From Rhizobium gallicum bv. gallicum R602sp (GTDB lineage: Bacteria; Pseudomonadota; Alphaproteobacteria; Rhizobiales; Rhizobiaceae), in contig NZ_CP006877.1 of NCBI RefSeq assembly GCF_000816845.1, forward strand, positions 2,671,501-2,735,500: a stretch of 64,000 nt of DNA, given 5' to 3'. A model generated the notes under the pieces. That model was given only the letters and a program-made list of their open reading frames with translations, was not told the origin of the DNA and searched no databases. Made by a program: the position numbers and the translations under genes. Positions 34,966-45,126 of this stretch are shown here, one piece after another; position 1 is the stretch's first letter, and each line of letters opens with the position of its first letter.

Positions 34966-36663
34966 ATGACCAGCAAGCTCGAACGCCTCATCGACCAGGG
35001 CACAGGCCGCCTGCCGGCCGATATCGTCTTGAAAGGCGGACGTTTCTTCGATCTCGTGACCGGCGAGCTGGTCGAATCCGACATCGCCATCGGCGGCGAT
35101 CGCATCGTCGGGACCTGCGGCACATATGAGGGAGAAACCGAGATCGCCATCTCCGGCAAGATCGTCGTTCCAGGTTTCATCGACACGCATCTCCACATCG
35201 AATCCTCGCTTGTCACACCGCATGAATTCGACCGCTGCGTTCTGCCCTATGGCGTCACCACCGCCATCTGCGATCCGCACGAGATTGCCAATGTGCTCGG
35301 CACCGACGGCATCCAGTTCTTCCTCGATTCGGCGCTCGAAACGATCATGGACATCCGCGTCCAGCTCTCCTCCTGCGTGCCCGCCACACATCTTGAGACA
35401 TCCGGGGCGGATCTGCCGATCGAGAGGCTCCTGCCCTTCCGCGATCATCCCAAGGTCATCGGCCTTGCGGAATTCATGAATTTCCCAGGCGTGATCCACA
35501 AGGACCCGGTCTGCATGGAAAAGCTCGAAGCATTCCAGGGCAGCCATATCGACGGCCACGCGCCATTGCTGCGCGGGATAAACCTCAACGGCTACCTCGC
35601 GGCCGGAATCCGCACCGATCATGAATGCACGACCGCAGCAGAGGCCCTCGAAAAGATCAGCAAGGGCATGCAGATCCTCGTCCGCGAAGGTTCGGTCTCG
35701 AAGGACCTGAAGGCCTTGATGCCGATCATCACCGAGCGTCTATCGCCCTATCTCGCGCTCTGCACCGACGACCGCAACCCGCTCGACATCGCCGAGCAGG
35801 GTCATCTCGACTACATGATCCGCACCGCGATCGCGAGTGGTGTCGAGCCGCTTGCGATCTACCGCGCCGCCTCGATCTCCGCCGCCCGCGCCTTCGGATT
35901 GATGGATCGGGGGCTCATCGCGCCTGGCTGGCGCGCCGATCTCGCCGTCATCGATAGCCTGGAGCGCTGCAAAGCCGAGATCGTCATTTCCGGCGGCCGC
36001 CGCGTCAGCGATGAACTCTTCGCCACCCGCAAGCCGGTCGCGCCAGTGGGTCTCGACAGCGTGAAGGCGCGACCCGTCAACGCTGCTCATTTCGGCGTCC
36101 CGGCCACCGAAGGCGAGACGCCGGTCATCGGCGTCACCCCCGGCAAGATCATCACCGAATTTCGCCGGCACCGCCTTCCGGCAAAGGGAAACCAGACGGG
36201 CATCGACCTCGAAAACGACATCATCAAGGTCGCCGTCATCGAGCGTCACGGCAAGAACGGCAACCACGCCAACGGCTTCGTCCAGGGCTTTGGCTTAAAG
36301 AAAGGAGCGATCGCCTCCACCGTCGGCCATGACAGCCACAACATCTGTGTCGTCGGCGTCAGCGAGGAGGATATGGCGTGCGCGGCCAACCGCCTCGGCG
36401 AAATCAAAGGCGGCTTCGTGGTCGTCGAGGACGGCAAGGTGACCGGCGAAATCGCCCTCCCCGTCGCCGGCCTGATGAGCCTCGAACCTTACGAAAAGGT
36501 CCGCGACACCCTCCACCATCTGCGAAAGGCAGCTTACGCACTCGGCGCCACGCTGGAAGAGCCCTTCCTTCAGCTCGCCTTCCTGCCGCTGCCCGTGATC
36601 CCGCACCTGAAGATTTCGGACCGGGGCATGGTGGACGTGGATCGGTTTGTCCTGATCGGGTGA
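34966..36663 (+). CDS. ade: adenine deaminase
   Basis: A 565-residue amidohydrolase that converts adenine to hypoxanthine. The metal-binding [12 protein letters not shown] is at about residue 70, [12 protein letters not shown] at about 100, and [22 protein letters not shown] is characteristic of Ade. The C-terminal domain ([24 protein letters not shown]) is also typical. Start ATG 34966 ([12 protein letters not shown]) has a GAGG site 6 bp away; 34960 is in frame. Length matches the family. Confidence 0.96.
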   Translation: MTSKLERLIDQGTGRLPADIVLKGGRFFDLVTGELVESDIAIGGDRIVGTCGTYEGETEIAISGKIVVPGFIDTHLHIESSLVTPHEFDRCVLPYGVTTAICDPHEIANVLGTDGIQFFLDSALETIMDIRVQLSSCVPATHLETSGADLPIERLLPFRDHPKVIGLAEFMNFPGVIHKDPVCMEKLEAFQGSHIDGHAPLLRGINLNGYLAAGIRTDHECTTAAEALEKISKGMQILVREGSVSKDLKALMPIITERLSPYLALCTDDRNPLDIAEQGHLDYMIRTAIASGVEPLAIYRAASISAARAFGLMDRGLIAPGWRADLAVIDSLERCKAEIVISGGRRVSDELFATRKPVAPVGLDSVKARPVNAAHFGVPATEGETPVIGVTPGKIITEFRRHRLPAKGNQTGIDLENDIIKVAVIERHGKNGNHANGFVQGFGLKKGAIASTVGHDSHNICVVGVSEEDMACAANRLGEIKGGFVVVEDGKVTGEIALPVAGLMSLEPYEKVRDTLHHLRKAAYALGATLEEPFLQLAFLPLPVIPHLKISDRGMVDVDRFVLIG

Positions 36664-36708
36664 AAGCCTTTCGATAAGCCGTTGAAGTGATCCCTGCGAC
36701 AGCCTGCG

Positions 36709-38346
36709 TCAAATCCGGCTACAAAGCGCGCTTAGCGCTTCAAGCTGAATCGATTCCCTGCCGGCCAATCCGCCAGAGCCCGGCATATCGACGTGCTCGC
36801 CAAGCGTCATTCCCACGGGCAATCTAAACTCCGCCGGCTTGCGGGTCAGGTTGAAGACGAAGAGTAGTTTCTCGCCATTTTTCTCGCGCGTGAATGCCAA
36901 GAGATCCTGATTTGTACCGATGAATTCCATATCGCCGTCAAGCAACGCTGGATGCCGCTTCCGGAATTCCAGCATCTGACGATAATGAGTGAATACCGAG
37001 TTTACGTCCTCTTCCTGCGTATCGACGGAAAGGGCTGCCTGCTCGTAGGGAACGGGCAGCCAGCTTTTCTCTGCCGAGGTAAAGCCTGCATGCGCCTTGC
37101 CGGCCTCCCAGGGCATCGGCGTGCGGCATCCGTCGCGGCCCTTGAAGGCGGGCCAGAAGCGGATGCCGTAAGGATCGCGCAGATCCTCGAAGGCAAGTTC
37201 CGCTTCGGCAAGTCCCAGCTCTTCGCCCTGATAAAGGCAGATCGAGCCGCGCAGCGCCGCCAGCACGGAAATTGCCAGCTTGGCGATGATTGACCGCTCC
37301 TCCTGAGCTTTTGCAAACCGGCTCACATGGCGCTTGACGTCATGGTTGGAGAAGGCCCAGCATACCCAGCCGTCGACAACCGTCTTTTGAAAGGTCTCGA
37401 CGCAGTTGCGGATATGCGCGGCCGTGAAATCCGGTCCGAGCAGATCGAAGGTGTAGCACATGTGCAGCTTGTCGCCGCCGCTCGTATAGGCCGCGACGGT
37501 CTTCAGCGACCGCGCCCCGTCGCCGACCTCGCCGACCGTCGCTCGCCCTTCATATTGATTGAGCAGCGCCCGCAAGCGCTTCAGGAAATCGAGGTTTTCC
37601 GGCTGCGTCTTGTCGTGGAGATGGTTCTGCATGCCGTAGGGGTTGCTGTCCGGCGCATCGAGACCGCCGTCGCTCGTATCCGGCTCATGGGGCGGATTGT
37701 CGCGAAGCAGCTTATCGCAGAAGTAATAGTTGACCGTATCGAGCCGGAAGCCGTCGACGCCGCGGTCGAGCCAGAATTTCACGGTCTTCAGCACCGCATC
37801 CTGGACTTCCCTGTTGTGGAAGTTGAGGTCCGGCTGCGAGGTCAGGAAATTGTGCTGGTAATATTGGCGCCGCACGCCATCCCATTCCCAGCCCGGTCCG
37901 CCGAAGATCGAAAGCCAGTTGTTCGGCGCCGTGCCGTCGCGCTTCGGGTCGGCCCAGACGTACCAGTCCGCCTTGGGATTCGTGCGGCTCGAGCGGCTTT
38001 CGACAAACCACGGATGCTGGTCGGAGGTATGCGAGATCACCTGGTCGATGATGACTTTTAACCCCAGCGAATGGGCGACACCCATCATCTCGTCGAAATC
38101 ATCAAGCGTCCCGAAGATCGGATCGACGTCGCAGTAGTCCGAGACGTCGTAGCCCATATCAGCCATCGGCGATTTGAAGAAGGGCGAGAGCCAGATCGCA
38201 TCGACGCCGAGATTGGCGATATGCGGGAGGCGGCGGGTAATGCCCTTGAGGTCGCCAAGACCGTCACTGTTCGTATCCTGAAACGACCGTGGATAAACCT
38301 GATAGATGACCGCACCCCGCCACCAGTCCGCTGCCTGTATCGCCAT
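36709..38346 (-). CDS. GH13 alpha-glucosidase
   Basis: A 545-residue glycoside hydrolase of family 13, subfamily of oligo-1,6-glucosidase/alpha-glucosidases. The catalytic residues are present: nucleophile Asp in DGFRLDTVNYYF (about residue 205), acid/base Glu in VGEVGDG (about 270) and the transition-state Asp in FSNHDVKRH (about 340). The start MAIQAADWWRGAVIYQVYPRSF (38346) has GGAGAA upstream; a longer frame to 38367 is less likely. It has no signal peptide and would cleave imported alpha-glucosides in the cytoplasm. It is divergent from oppA. Confidence 0.93.
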   Translation of the reverse strand: MAIQAADWWRGAVIYQVYPRSFQDTNSDGLGDLKGITRRLPHIANLGVDAIWLSPFFKSPMADMGYDVSDYCDVDPIFGTLDDFDEMMGVAHSLGLKVIIDQVISHTSDQHPWFVESRSSRTNPKADWYVWADPKRDGTAPNNWLSIFGGPGWEWDGVRRQYYQHNFLTSQPDLNFHNREVQDAVLKTVKFWLDRGVDGFRLDTVNYYFCDKLLRDNPPHEPDTSDGGLDAPDSNPYGMQNHLHDKTQPENLDFLKRLRALLNQYEGRATVGEVGDGARSLKTVAAYTSGGDKLHMCYTFDLLGPDFTAAHIRNCVETFQKTVVDGWVCWAFSNHDVKRHVSRFAKAQEERSIIAKLAISVLAALRGSICLYQGEELGLAEAELAFEDLRDPYGIRFWPAFKGRDGCRTPMPWEAGKAHAGFTSAEKSWLPVPYEQAALSVDTQEEDVNSVFTHYRQMLEFRKRHPALLDGDMEFIGTNQDLLAFTREKNGEKLLFVFNLTRKPAEFRLPVGMTLGEHVDMPGSGGLAGRESIQLEALSALCSRI

Positions 38347-38615
38347 TTGCCGGATTCTCCGCGCCATTCGAAATGCGCACAGACTAAAGCCCGGAAAACA
38401 AAAAACAACCGCGCCGATGACCTCTTTTGGGCGGGACGCTCATAGCAAAGAAAACGCCGCCTGCGGGCTTGTCCACACCTTTAGCAACCCTCTTTCATTG
38501 GGGGTTGCAACGCCAAACCTTTGCGATAAGGTGCGCATTGACTTGCACGTAACAGGTCAAAAACCGGGAACAAATGACTAAGAATAGGCAAAAAAGCCTG
38601 GAAAGGTGGCCCAAT

Positions 38616-40196
38616 ATGACTCATACAACGAAAAAATTTCTAGCCTCAGCAATGCTTGGCACATTGCTGGCTTTCTCGGCCCACGCGGCCACGCTCAATA
38701 TCCACAATGGCGGCGATCCGGCATCGCTCGATCCGCAAAAGCTCTCCGGCGACTGGGAGAATCGCATTGCCGGCGACATCTTCGAAGGACTCGTGGCCGA
38801 AGATGCTAAGCTCAATCCGATTCCGGGCCAGGCCCAAAGCTGGACCGTTTCGGACGACGGCAAAGTCTACACCTTCAAGCTGCGCGACGGCATCAAGTGG
38901 TCCGACGGCCAGCCGGTAACGGCCGGAGACTTCGTCTTCGCCTTCCAGCGCCTCATGGACCCGAAGAATGCCGCCGACTACGCCTATCTGCAGTTCACCG
39001 TCAAGAATGCCGAAAAGATCAACAAGGGCGAGATCACCGATTTCAGCCAGCTCGGCGTCAAGGCAATCGACGATAAGACGCTCGAGATTACGCTCGAAGC
39101 CCCGACGCCGTACTTCATCGGCGCGCTCACTCACTACACCGCATATCCATTGCCGAAACACGTCGTCGAAGCCAAGGGAGCGGACTGGGTCAAGATCGGC
39201 AACATCGTCACCAACGGCCCCTACAAGCCCGTCGAGTGGGTGCCGGGGTCGCACGTTACAACCGTCAAGAATGACCAATATTATGGTGTCAAAGACCTGA
39301 AGATCGACGGCGCGAAGTTCTTCGTGCTTGAAGACCAGGAAGCCGCGCTGAAGCGCTACCGTGCCGGCGAGTTCGACATCCTTACTGACTTCCCGACCGA
39401 TCAGTACGAATGGATGAAGAAGAACCTGCCCGGTCAGGCGCACGTGGCGCCGTTCTCCGGCCTCTATTACTACGTGATCAACTCGAGCAAGCCGCCGTTC
39501 AGCGACAAGCGCGTCCGCCAGGCTCTTTCGATGGCGATCAATCGCGAGGTCATCGGCCCGCAAATTCTCGGAACAGGTGAACTGCCCGCTTATTCGTGGG
39601 TGCCGCCGGGTACGGCCAACTACGGCGAGCCGGCCTACGTCTCCTGGAAGGATTTGCCCTACAGCGAGAAGGTCGTCGAAGCTAAGAAACTGCTTACGGA
39701 AGCAGGTTTCGGCCCTGACCGTCCACTAACGGCACAGCTCAAGTATAACACCAACGACAACCACAAGCGCATCGCCGTGGCGATTGCCGCCATGTGGAAG
39801 CCGCTCGGCGTGAATATCGAACTCGTCAATGCCGAGACCAAGGTGCATTATGATCAGCTGAAAAGTGGCGAAGTGGAAATCGGCCGCGCCGGGTGGCTTG
39901 CCGATTACAACGATCCGGACAACTTCCTGAACCTGCTCGTTACCGGCGTTCAGATGAACTATGGCCGCTGGTCTAGCCCTGAATACGACAAGCTGATCAA
40001 GGAAGGCAACGCGCAGACGGATCTGGCAAAGCGCGCCGAAATCTTCAAGAAGGCCGAGCAGCTGGCGCTGGACGATTCCGCCGCCCTGCCGATCTACTAT
40101 TACGTCTCGAAAAACGTCGTCTCGCCGAAGATCGAGGGCTTCGTCGACAACGTGCAGGACATCCACCGTACGCGCTGGCTGTCGATGAAAGAGTAA
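38616..40196 (+). CDS. oppA: peptide ABC transporter, periplasmic binding protein
   Basis: A 526-residue binding protein of the oligopeptide family with a signal peptide (residues 1-24, cleavage at SAHAA). Typical blocks are GGDPASLDPQKLSGDWENRIAGDIFEGLV at the N-terminus and a large lobe III. The ATG at 38616 has AAAGGTGG upstream; an in-frame ATG at 38574 adds 14 residues. A strong hairpin follows the gene before oppB, which would protect the oppA message. It is first in an oppABCDF operon. Confidence 0.94.
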   Translation: MTHTTKKFLASAMLGTLLAFSAHAATLNIHNGGDPASLDPQKLSGDWENRIAGDIFEGLVAEDAKLNPIPGQAQSWTVSDDGKVYTFKLRDGIKWSDGQPVTAGDFVFAFQRLMDPKNAADYAYLQFTVKNAEKINKGEITDFSQLGVKAIDDKTLEITLEAPTPYFIGALTHYTAYPLPKHVVEAKGADWVKIGNIVTNGPYKPVEWVPGSHVTTVKNDQYYGVKDLKIDGAKFFVLEDQEAALKRYRAGEFDILTDFPTDQYEWMKKNLPGQAHVAPFSGLYYYVINSSKPPFSDKRVRQALSMAINREVIGPQILGTGELPAYSWVPPGTANYGEPAYVSWKDLPYSEKVVEAKKLLTEAGFGPDRPLTAQLKYNTNDNHKRIAVAIAAMWKPLGVNIELVNAETKVHYDQLKSGEVEIGRAGWLADYNDPDNFLNLLVTGVQMNYGRWSSPEYDKLIKEGNAQTDLAKRAEIFKKAEQLALDDSAALPIYYYVSKNVVSPKIEGFVDNVQDIHRTRWLSMKE

Positions 40197-40203
40197 GGAA
40201 AAC

Positions 40204-40232
40204 GGCCCTTCCCGCGGACTGCGGGTAGGGCC
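40204..40232 (+). repeat. stem-loop between oppA and oppB
   Basis: GGCCCTTCCCGC (40204-40215) and GCGGGTAGGGCC (40221-40232) pair with one mismatch around a 5-base loop. There is no T-run, so it is more likely an mRNA 3' end stabiliser for oppA than a terminator. Confidence 0.75.
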
Positions 40233-40243
40233 GGTCCACGATC

Positions 40244-41167
40244 ATGATCAAATATGCACTCCGTCGATTGCTGTCGACGATCCCCGTTCTCTGGATCGCC
40301 GTCACAGCCTGTTTTTTCGTTTTGCGCCTTGCCCCCGGCGGCCCCTTCGATGGCGAAAGGCCATTGCCGCCGGTCATCATGAAGAACCTTGCGGCCCACT
40401 ACAATCTGGATAAGCCGCTGATCCAGCAGTATATGATCTATGTCGGCGACCTGCTGAAAGGCGATCTTGGCCCGTCCTTCGCCAGCGAAGATTTCACCGT
40501 CGGGCAGCAGATCATGATCGGTCTGCCGTATACCTTTACGATCGGCACCGCCGCCTTCCTGCTCGCCATCCTTGTCGGCGTCATCGTCGGCTGTCTTGGG
40601 GCGCTCTACCAGAACAAGACGCCCGACTATACCCTGGGCGCACTCATTCTGATCGGCGTCGTGCTTCCCAACTTCCTGATCGCCCCGATCCTGCAGCTCG
40701 TTTTCGGTATCCGTCTCGGATGGCTCCCAGTCGGCGGCTGGGGTGACGGCTCCTTCAAGTTCCTTGTCATGCCGATCGTCGTTCTGGCGCTGCCGCATGC
40801 CGGCCGCATATCGCGCATCACCCGCGGCTCGATGATCGAGGTCATGAACCAGAACTTCATCCGGACCGCCAAGGCAAAAGGCATCGGTCCGCGCCTGACG
40901 GTCATGCGCCACGCGCTGAAACCCGCCATGATGCCCGTCGTCTCCTATCTCGGACCGGCGGCAAGCTATCTTCTCACCGGCTCGCTGGTTGTCGAGAGCG
41001 TCTTCGGACTGCCCGGCATCGGCCGCTATTTCATCACTGCAGCGCTGAACCGCGACTACGGCATGGTTCTTGGAACGGTCATCTTCTACATGGTGCTGAT
41101 CGTCTTCCTCAACCTTCTCGTCGACATCGCCTATGCGTGGCTCGATCCGAAAGTGAGAAACCGATGA
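40244..41167 (+). CDS. oppB: peptide ABC transporter, permease
   Basis: A 307-residue OppB-type permease with six membrane helices (first: ALRRLLSTIPVLWIAVTACFFVL). The ATPase-contact EAA loop lies at about residues 205-230 (QNFIRTAKAKGIGPRLTVMRHAL). It overlaps oppC by ATGA, so translation is coupled. It forms the inner-membrane channel with OppC. Confidence 0.95.
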   Translation: MIKYALRRLLSTIPVLWIAVTACFFVLRLAPGGPFDGERPLPPVIMKNLAAHYNLDKPLIQQYMIYVGDLLKGDLGPSFASEDFTVGQQIMIGLPYTFTIGTAAFLLAILVGVIVGCLGALYQNKTPDYTLGALILIGVVLPNFLIAPILQLVFGIRLGWLPVGGWGDGSFKFLVMPIVVLALPHAGRISRITRGSMIEVMNQNFIRTAKAKGIGPRLTVMRHALKPAMMPVVSYLGPAASYLLTGSLVVESVFGLPGIGRYFITAALNRDYGMVLGTVIFYMVLIVFLNLLVDIAYAWLDPKVRNR

Positions 41168-42081
41168 TCCTCAACCCCGCAAAACGCGAGCTGCTCGCCG
41201 CCGAGTTGCTGCAGGCCGAAGGCCTAGCCCCCGAAGGCCGTTCGCTCACCAAGGATGCTCTTCGGCGCCTGTCACGCAACAAGGCCGCGGTAATCTCCAT
41301 CGCGGTGCTGGCGCTGCTCGTCCTCCTCGCCTTCCTCGGCCCTTACTTCATTCCCTTCAACTATGAGGATCCGGACTGGGCCGCCTTCCGCACGCCCCCG
41401 GACTTTGCAAGCGGGCATTACTTCGGCACCGATCCGAATGGCCGCGATCTTCTGGCCCGCGTGCTTTACGGCACCCGTGTCTCGCTTGCCGTCGCGCTGA
41501 CGGCAACCGTCGTCTCCGTCGTCATCGGCGTGCTCTACGGCGCCGTCTCCGGCTATATCGGCGGCAGGCTGGATTCGATCATGATGCGTTTCGTCGATAT
41601 CATGTATGCCCTTCCCTACATCCTGTTCGTCATCCTGCTGATGGTGATCTTCGGCCGTAACGTCTATCTGCTCTTCGCCGCGATCGGCGCGCTGGAGTGG
41701 CTGACCATGGCCCGCATCGTCCGCGGCCAGACGCTGTCGATCAAGCAGCGCGAATTCATCGAGGCTGCACGCGCCTCCGGGCAGAGGCCTTTCAAGATCA
41801 TCCTCAAGCACGTCATTCCGAACCTGATCGGCCCGGTGGTCATCTTTGCGGCCCTCACCGTTCCCGAAATCATCGCCACGGAGAGCTTCCTTTCCTATCT
41901 CGGCTTCGGCGTTCAGGAGCCGCTGACCTCGCTCGGCACGCTGATTGCCGAAGGCACCGATGCAATGGAGAGCATGCCCTGGCTGCTGGTCTTCCCGGCA
42001 AGCTTCCTCGTCGCCCTGCTGCTCAGCCTGCTCTTCATCGGCGACGGCCTGCGCGACGCGTTCGACCCGAAGGATCGCTAA
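41164..42081 (+). CDS. oppC: peptide ABC transporter, permease
   Basis: A 305-residue OppC-type permease. It has an N-terminal cytoplasmic segment, a first helix at about residue 40 (ISIAVLALLVLLAFLGPYFI), the family block HYFGTDPNGRDLLARVLYGTRVSL, and the EAA loop REFIEAARASGQRPFKIILKHVIPN. ATG 41164 overlaps the oppB stop. A 2-bp gap separates it from oppD. Confidence 0.95.
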   Translation: MILNPAKRELLAAELLQAEGLAPEGRSLTKDALRRLSRNKAAVISIAVLALLVLLAFLGPYFIPFNYEDPDWAAFRTPPDFASGHYFGTDPNGRDLLARVLYGTRVSLAVALTATVVSVVIGVLYGAVSGYIGGRLDSIMMRFVDIMYALPYILFVILLMVIFGRNVYLLFAAIGALEWLTMARIVRGQTLSIKQREFIEAARASGQRPFKIILKHVIPNLIGPVVIFAALTVPEIIATESFLSYLGFGVQEPLTSLGTLIAEGTDAMESMPWLLVFPASFLVALLLSLLFIGDGLRDAFDPKDR

Positions 42082-42083
42082 CG

Positions 42084-43076
42084 ATGACCGACAACCTTCT
42101 CGAACTCAAAGACTACTCGATCACCTTCGAAACGCCGGACGGCCAGGTGAAGGCCGTCTCCAACATGAACCTCACGATCAAGCGCGGCGAGCGCATCGCG
42201 ATCGTCGGCGAGTCCGGCTCCGGCAAAAGCCAGACTTTCCTTGGCATCATGGGATTGCTCGCCAAGAACGGCAAGACCAGCGGCCAGGCGCTGCTCGAAG
42301 GCAGGGATGTGCTGTCGCTGAAGCCACGTGAACTCGATCGGGTGCGCGGCAAGGACATGGCCATGGTTTTCCAGGATCCGATGACCGCCTTGAATCCGTC
42401 TCTCAGGATTTCCCGCCAACTGACGGAACAGCTTGAGGTTCATCGCGGTTTCACGGCGCGCGCAGCCTCAGCCGAAGCGCTCGATATGCTGAAGCGGGTC
42501 GGCATCCCCGACCCCACGCGTCGCTTCAACCTCTATCCGCACGAGCTCTCGGGCGGCATGCGCCAGCGCATCGTGATTGCCATGGCACTGCTCACCAAGC
42601 CGAAGCTGCTGATTGCCGACGAGCCCACCACCGCGCTCGATGTCACCATCCAGGCGCAGATCCTCGATCTCTTCAACGATCTGACGGCCGAGATGAATAC
42701 GGCGCTCGCGATGATCACCCACGATCTTGGCGTCGTTGCCGGCCTCGCCGATCGCGTCGCGGTCATGTATGCCGGCCGCATAGTCGAGGAAGCGCCGGTC
42801 GACGAGCTCTTTGAAAATCCGGCACATCCCTATACGGCGGCGCTGCACGCAGCGATCCCGCGCCCGGACCAGGACGTCGACCAGCTCGTCGTCATTCCCG
42901 GGCGGCCGCCGAACCTGCAGCACCTGCCGAAGGGCTGCAACTTCTCGCCGCGCTGTCCCAAGGTAGAAGACGATTGCATCGATCGTCCGCCGCCGCTCGA
43001 AACGCTTTCACCACGCCATTGCGCAGCCTGCTTCCACCCCTTCCCGCGTATCGAGGAGCTTCTCAATCATGGCTGA
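42084..43076 (+). CDS. oppD: peptide ABC transporter, ATP-binding subunit
   Basis: A 330-residue ATPase. Walker [10 protein letters not shown] at about residue 41, signature LSGGMRQR, Walker [14 protein letters not shown]. The C-terminal OppD/F oligopeptide extension with conserved Cys ([25 protein letters not shown]) would bind an iron-sulfur or metal centre as in other OppD/DppD proteins. It overlaps oppF by 8 bp. Confidence 0.95.
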   Translation: MTDNLLELKDYSITFETPDGQVKAVSNMNLTIKRGERIAIVGESGSGKSQTFLGIMGLLAKNGKTSGQALLEGRDVLSLKPRELDRVRGKDMAMVFQDPMTALNPSLRISRQLTEQLEVHRGFTARAASAEALDMLKRVGIPDPTRRFNLYPHELSGGMRQRIVIAMALLTKPKLLIADEPTTALDVTIQAQILDLFNDLTAEMNTALAMITHDLGVVAGLADRVAVMYAGRIVEEAPVDELFENPAHPYTAALHAAIPRPDQDVDQLVVIPGRPPNLQHLPKGCNFSPRCPKVEDDCIDRPPPLETLSPRHCAACFHPFPRIEELLNHG

Positions 43077-44052
43077 ACGATCGCTGTTGCGGGTCGAGAA
43101 CCTGACGACCCAGTTCGAACTGCCCTCCAAAGGCTTCTTCAAGCCGCCGGTGATGCTGACGGCCGTCAACAATGTCAGTTTCGACTTGAAGGAGGGCCGC
43201 ACGCTCGGCATCGTCGGCGAATCCGGCTGCGGAAAGTCCACGCTCGGCCGCTCCATCCTGCGGCTTCTACGCTCGCAGGAGGGCCGCATCCTCTGGCAGG
43301 GCCGCAACTTGCTAAACCTGTCGGACGAAGAGATGCGCGCCGCGCGCCGCGACATGCAGATCATCTTCCAGGATCCGATCGCATCGCTCGACCCGCGCAT
43401 GACGGTCGGCGACATCATCGCCGAGCCGCTGACCGTCTTCGAGCCGAAACTTTCCAAAGCGCAGCGCCTCGAACGTGTGCGCGAGATCATGACTGCTGTC
43501 GGCCTCGTGCCGGAAATGATCAACCGCTACCCGCATGAGTTTTCCGGCGGTCAGGCACAGCGCATCGGCATTGCCCGCGCGGTCGTGACGAGGCCGAAGC
43601 TCATCATCTGCGACGAGCCGGTATCTGCCCTCGACGTTTCGATCCAGGGGCAGGTCATCACGCTCCTGCGCAAGCTCCGGAAAGAGTTCGGCCTGACGCT
43701 GATCTTCATCAGCCACGACCTTTCCGTCGTGCGGCTGATCTCGGACGACGTGCTGGTGCTCTATCTCGGCAAGGTGGTGGAAGCCGGTGATTGCCAGACG
43801 GTCTTCGAACATCCTGCGCATCCTTATACGCAGGCACTCTTTTCGGCCGCACCCATCCCCGATCCGAAGCTTGCCCGCCAGCGCACACGCATTCGCCTTC
43901 AGGGCGATCCGCCCTCGCCGCTGAACCCGCCGAAGGGCTGCGTCTTCTCGCCCCGCTGCTGGAAGGCGACGGATATCTGCCGGACGGAAATGCCGCCGAC
44001 CGAGCATGTGCGCCCGGGTCAAACGGCAGCCTGTTACCATATGGACCGGTAA
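43069..44052 (+). CDS. oppF: peptide ABC transporter, ATP-binding subunit
   Basis: A 327-residue ATPase. Walker A GESGCGKST at about residue 50, signature FSGGQAQR, Walker B LIICDEPVSALDV, H-loop SHDL. The C-terminal extension also has the Cys cluster (GCVFSPRCWK, AACYHMD). It is last in the opp operon; a perfect 13-bp hairpin follows about 50 bp downstream. Confidence 0.95.
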   Translation: MAERSLLRVENLTTQFELPSKGFFKPPVMLTAVNNVSFDLKEGRTLGIVGESGCGKSTLGRSILRLLRSQEGRILWQGRNLLNLSDEEMRAARRDMQIIFQDPIASLDPRMTVGDIIAEPLTVFEPKLSKAQRLERVREIMTAVGLVPEMINRYPHEFSGGQAQRIGIARAVVTRPKLIICDEPVSALDVSIQGQVITLLRKLRKEFGLTLIFISHDLSVVRLISDDVLVLYLGKVVEAGDCQTVFEHPAHPYTQALFSAAPIPDPKLARQRTRIRLQGDPPSPLNPPKGCVFSPRCWKATDICRTEMPPTEHVRPGQTAACYHMDR

Positions 44053-44103
44053 ATCGCGTCCGCTCTGGGTCAGCTCGCGCGCAACACGCGCGTTGCCCAG
44101 CGC

Positions 44104-44142
44104 CTGCCCCGGAGCGGAACAATCGCGCTCCGGGGCAGTTCT
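44104..44142 (+). terminator. probable terminator of the opp operon
   Basis: CTGCCCCGGAGCG (44104-44116) and CGCTCCGGGGCAG (44126-44138) form a perfect 13-bp stem with a 9-base loop. Only TTCT follows, so the U-tract is weak. Confidence 0.65.
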
Positions 44143-44191
44143 CCCCTTACACAAGCATGCGGGTCACAGCAGGGTTCCGAAGGAGGAGAAA

Positions 44192-44527
44192 TTGCTCAAG
44201 CTGATATCCAATGCCGGCCTTGTGCTGGCGCTCACATTCGGGGGCGCTGTCGCGCCCGCATCCTTTGCTCAGGCTCAGGACGTCCAGTTCCGTATCGGCC
44301 CGGACGGCGTGGGTATCTACGAACGCGATCGCGATGATCGTTATCGCGACGACTACCGCCGGGGCTGCAGCCCGCGCGAGGCACAAATCGCCGCCCGCGA
44401 TTCCGGCCTTCGCCGGCCTGAGGTCGTCCGTGTGACGAGGCGCAGCGTCACGGTGCAAGGCTGGACCCGTTATGGCCCGGACCGCATCGTCTTCGCCAAC
44501 CGCCGCGGCTGCCCGGAGATCGGATAG
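44192..44527 (+). CDS. small secreted protein, unidentified
   Basis: A 111-residue protein starting at TTG 44192, just after a very strong ribosome site (AAGGAGGAG). A signal peptide covers about residues 1-26 (GLVLALTFGGAVAPASFAQA). The mature part has a Arg/Asp-rich region (YERDRDDRYRDDYRRGCSPREAQIAARDSGL) and two Cys. It may be periplasmic. Function is unknown; similar small proteins are common in rhizobia. A terminator follows. Confidence 0.75.
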   Translation: MLKLISNAGLVLALTFGGAVAPASFAQAQDVQFRIGPDGVGIYERDRDDRYRDDYRRGCSPREAQIAARDSGLRRPEVVRVTRRSVTVQGWTRYGPDRIVFANRRGCPEIG

Positions 44528-44550
44528 GCAAACGAACGATCTGCGACATG

Positions 44551-44578
44551 AGCCCGCCGTCACGCCGGCGGGCTTTTT
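44551..44578 (+). terminator. rho-independent terminator
   Basis: AGCCCGCCG (44551-44559) and CGGCGGGCT (44565-44573) form a 9-bp stem with a 5-base loop followed by TTTTT. Confidence 0.9.
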
Positions 44579-44687
44579 CACCACTATTTCTGAGGTTTGC
44601 GCCCCGTTTGTGAGCCTGTAACTCTTGACGATTGCCCTTCCACTCGCCTTCGCCATGAGGATTGCCCAACGTGGTGGGCATTCTACC

Positions 44688-45093
44688 ATGAAAACACACA
44701 GGCCTAGACGCTGATGCAGCGCTGCTTTTGCCACCGCCTTTCCGGCCCAGGCCGAAGATCTGACGTTCAAGCACATCAACGGCGGGCATCGAAGAGTGGG
44801 AGGATGATGTCTCCGGCAAGCAGGTCCTGAAGCCGGGCGAAACGATCAGCATCACCATCGCCGATGGCCGCGATGTCTGGAAATACGACATGCGCTTCGA
44901 ATTCGACGAGGCTTCCGACCTCTGTTCGACCGAGGACCGGCAGGCTCTCTGCCAGCTCGGCAGCTACACGATCCACGAAAGCAATCCGCCATTGGCCTCA
45001 AACCTGTCTCGCAAGCGGGCGGGGCTGGTTATTCCGGTGGCTGCCGTCCAACCGGCAATGCCTGCGCTTGCCTCCAAACGCCTCTGCGCGTAA
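44688..45093 (+). pseudogene. decayed secreted-protein gene
   Basis: Starting at ATG 44688 a signal-peptide-like frame is cut by TGA after eight codons, then resumes as AAFATAFPAQAEDLTFKHING. A second defect near 44785 shifts the frame; the protein continues as GIEEWEDDVSGKQVLKPGETISITIADGRD, then WKYDMRFEFDEASDLCS. The C-terminal SYTIHE is followed by an unrelated tail. The intact protein would be a small periplasmic beta-rich protein of about 130 residues of no known function. Both a stop and a frameshift support true decay. Confidence 0.7.
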
Positions 45094-45126
45094 TCAGCAG
45101 ACGCGGAGAATTTTCGGGAGGCAGTT

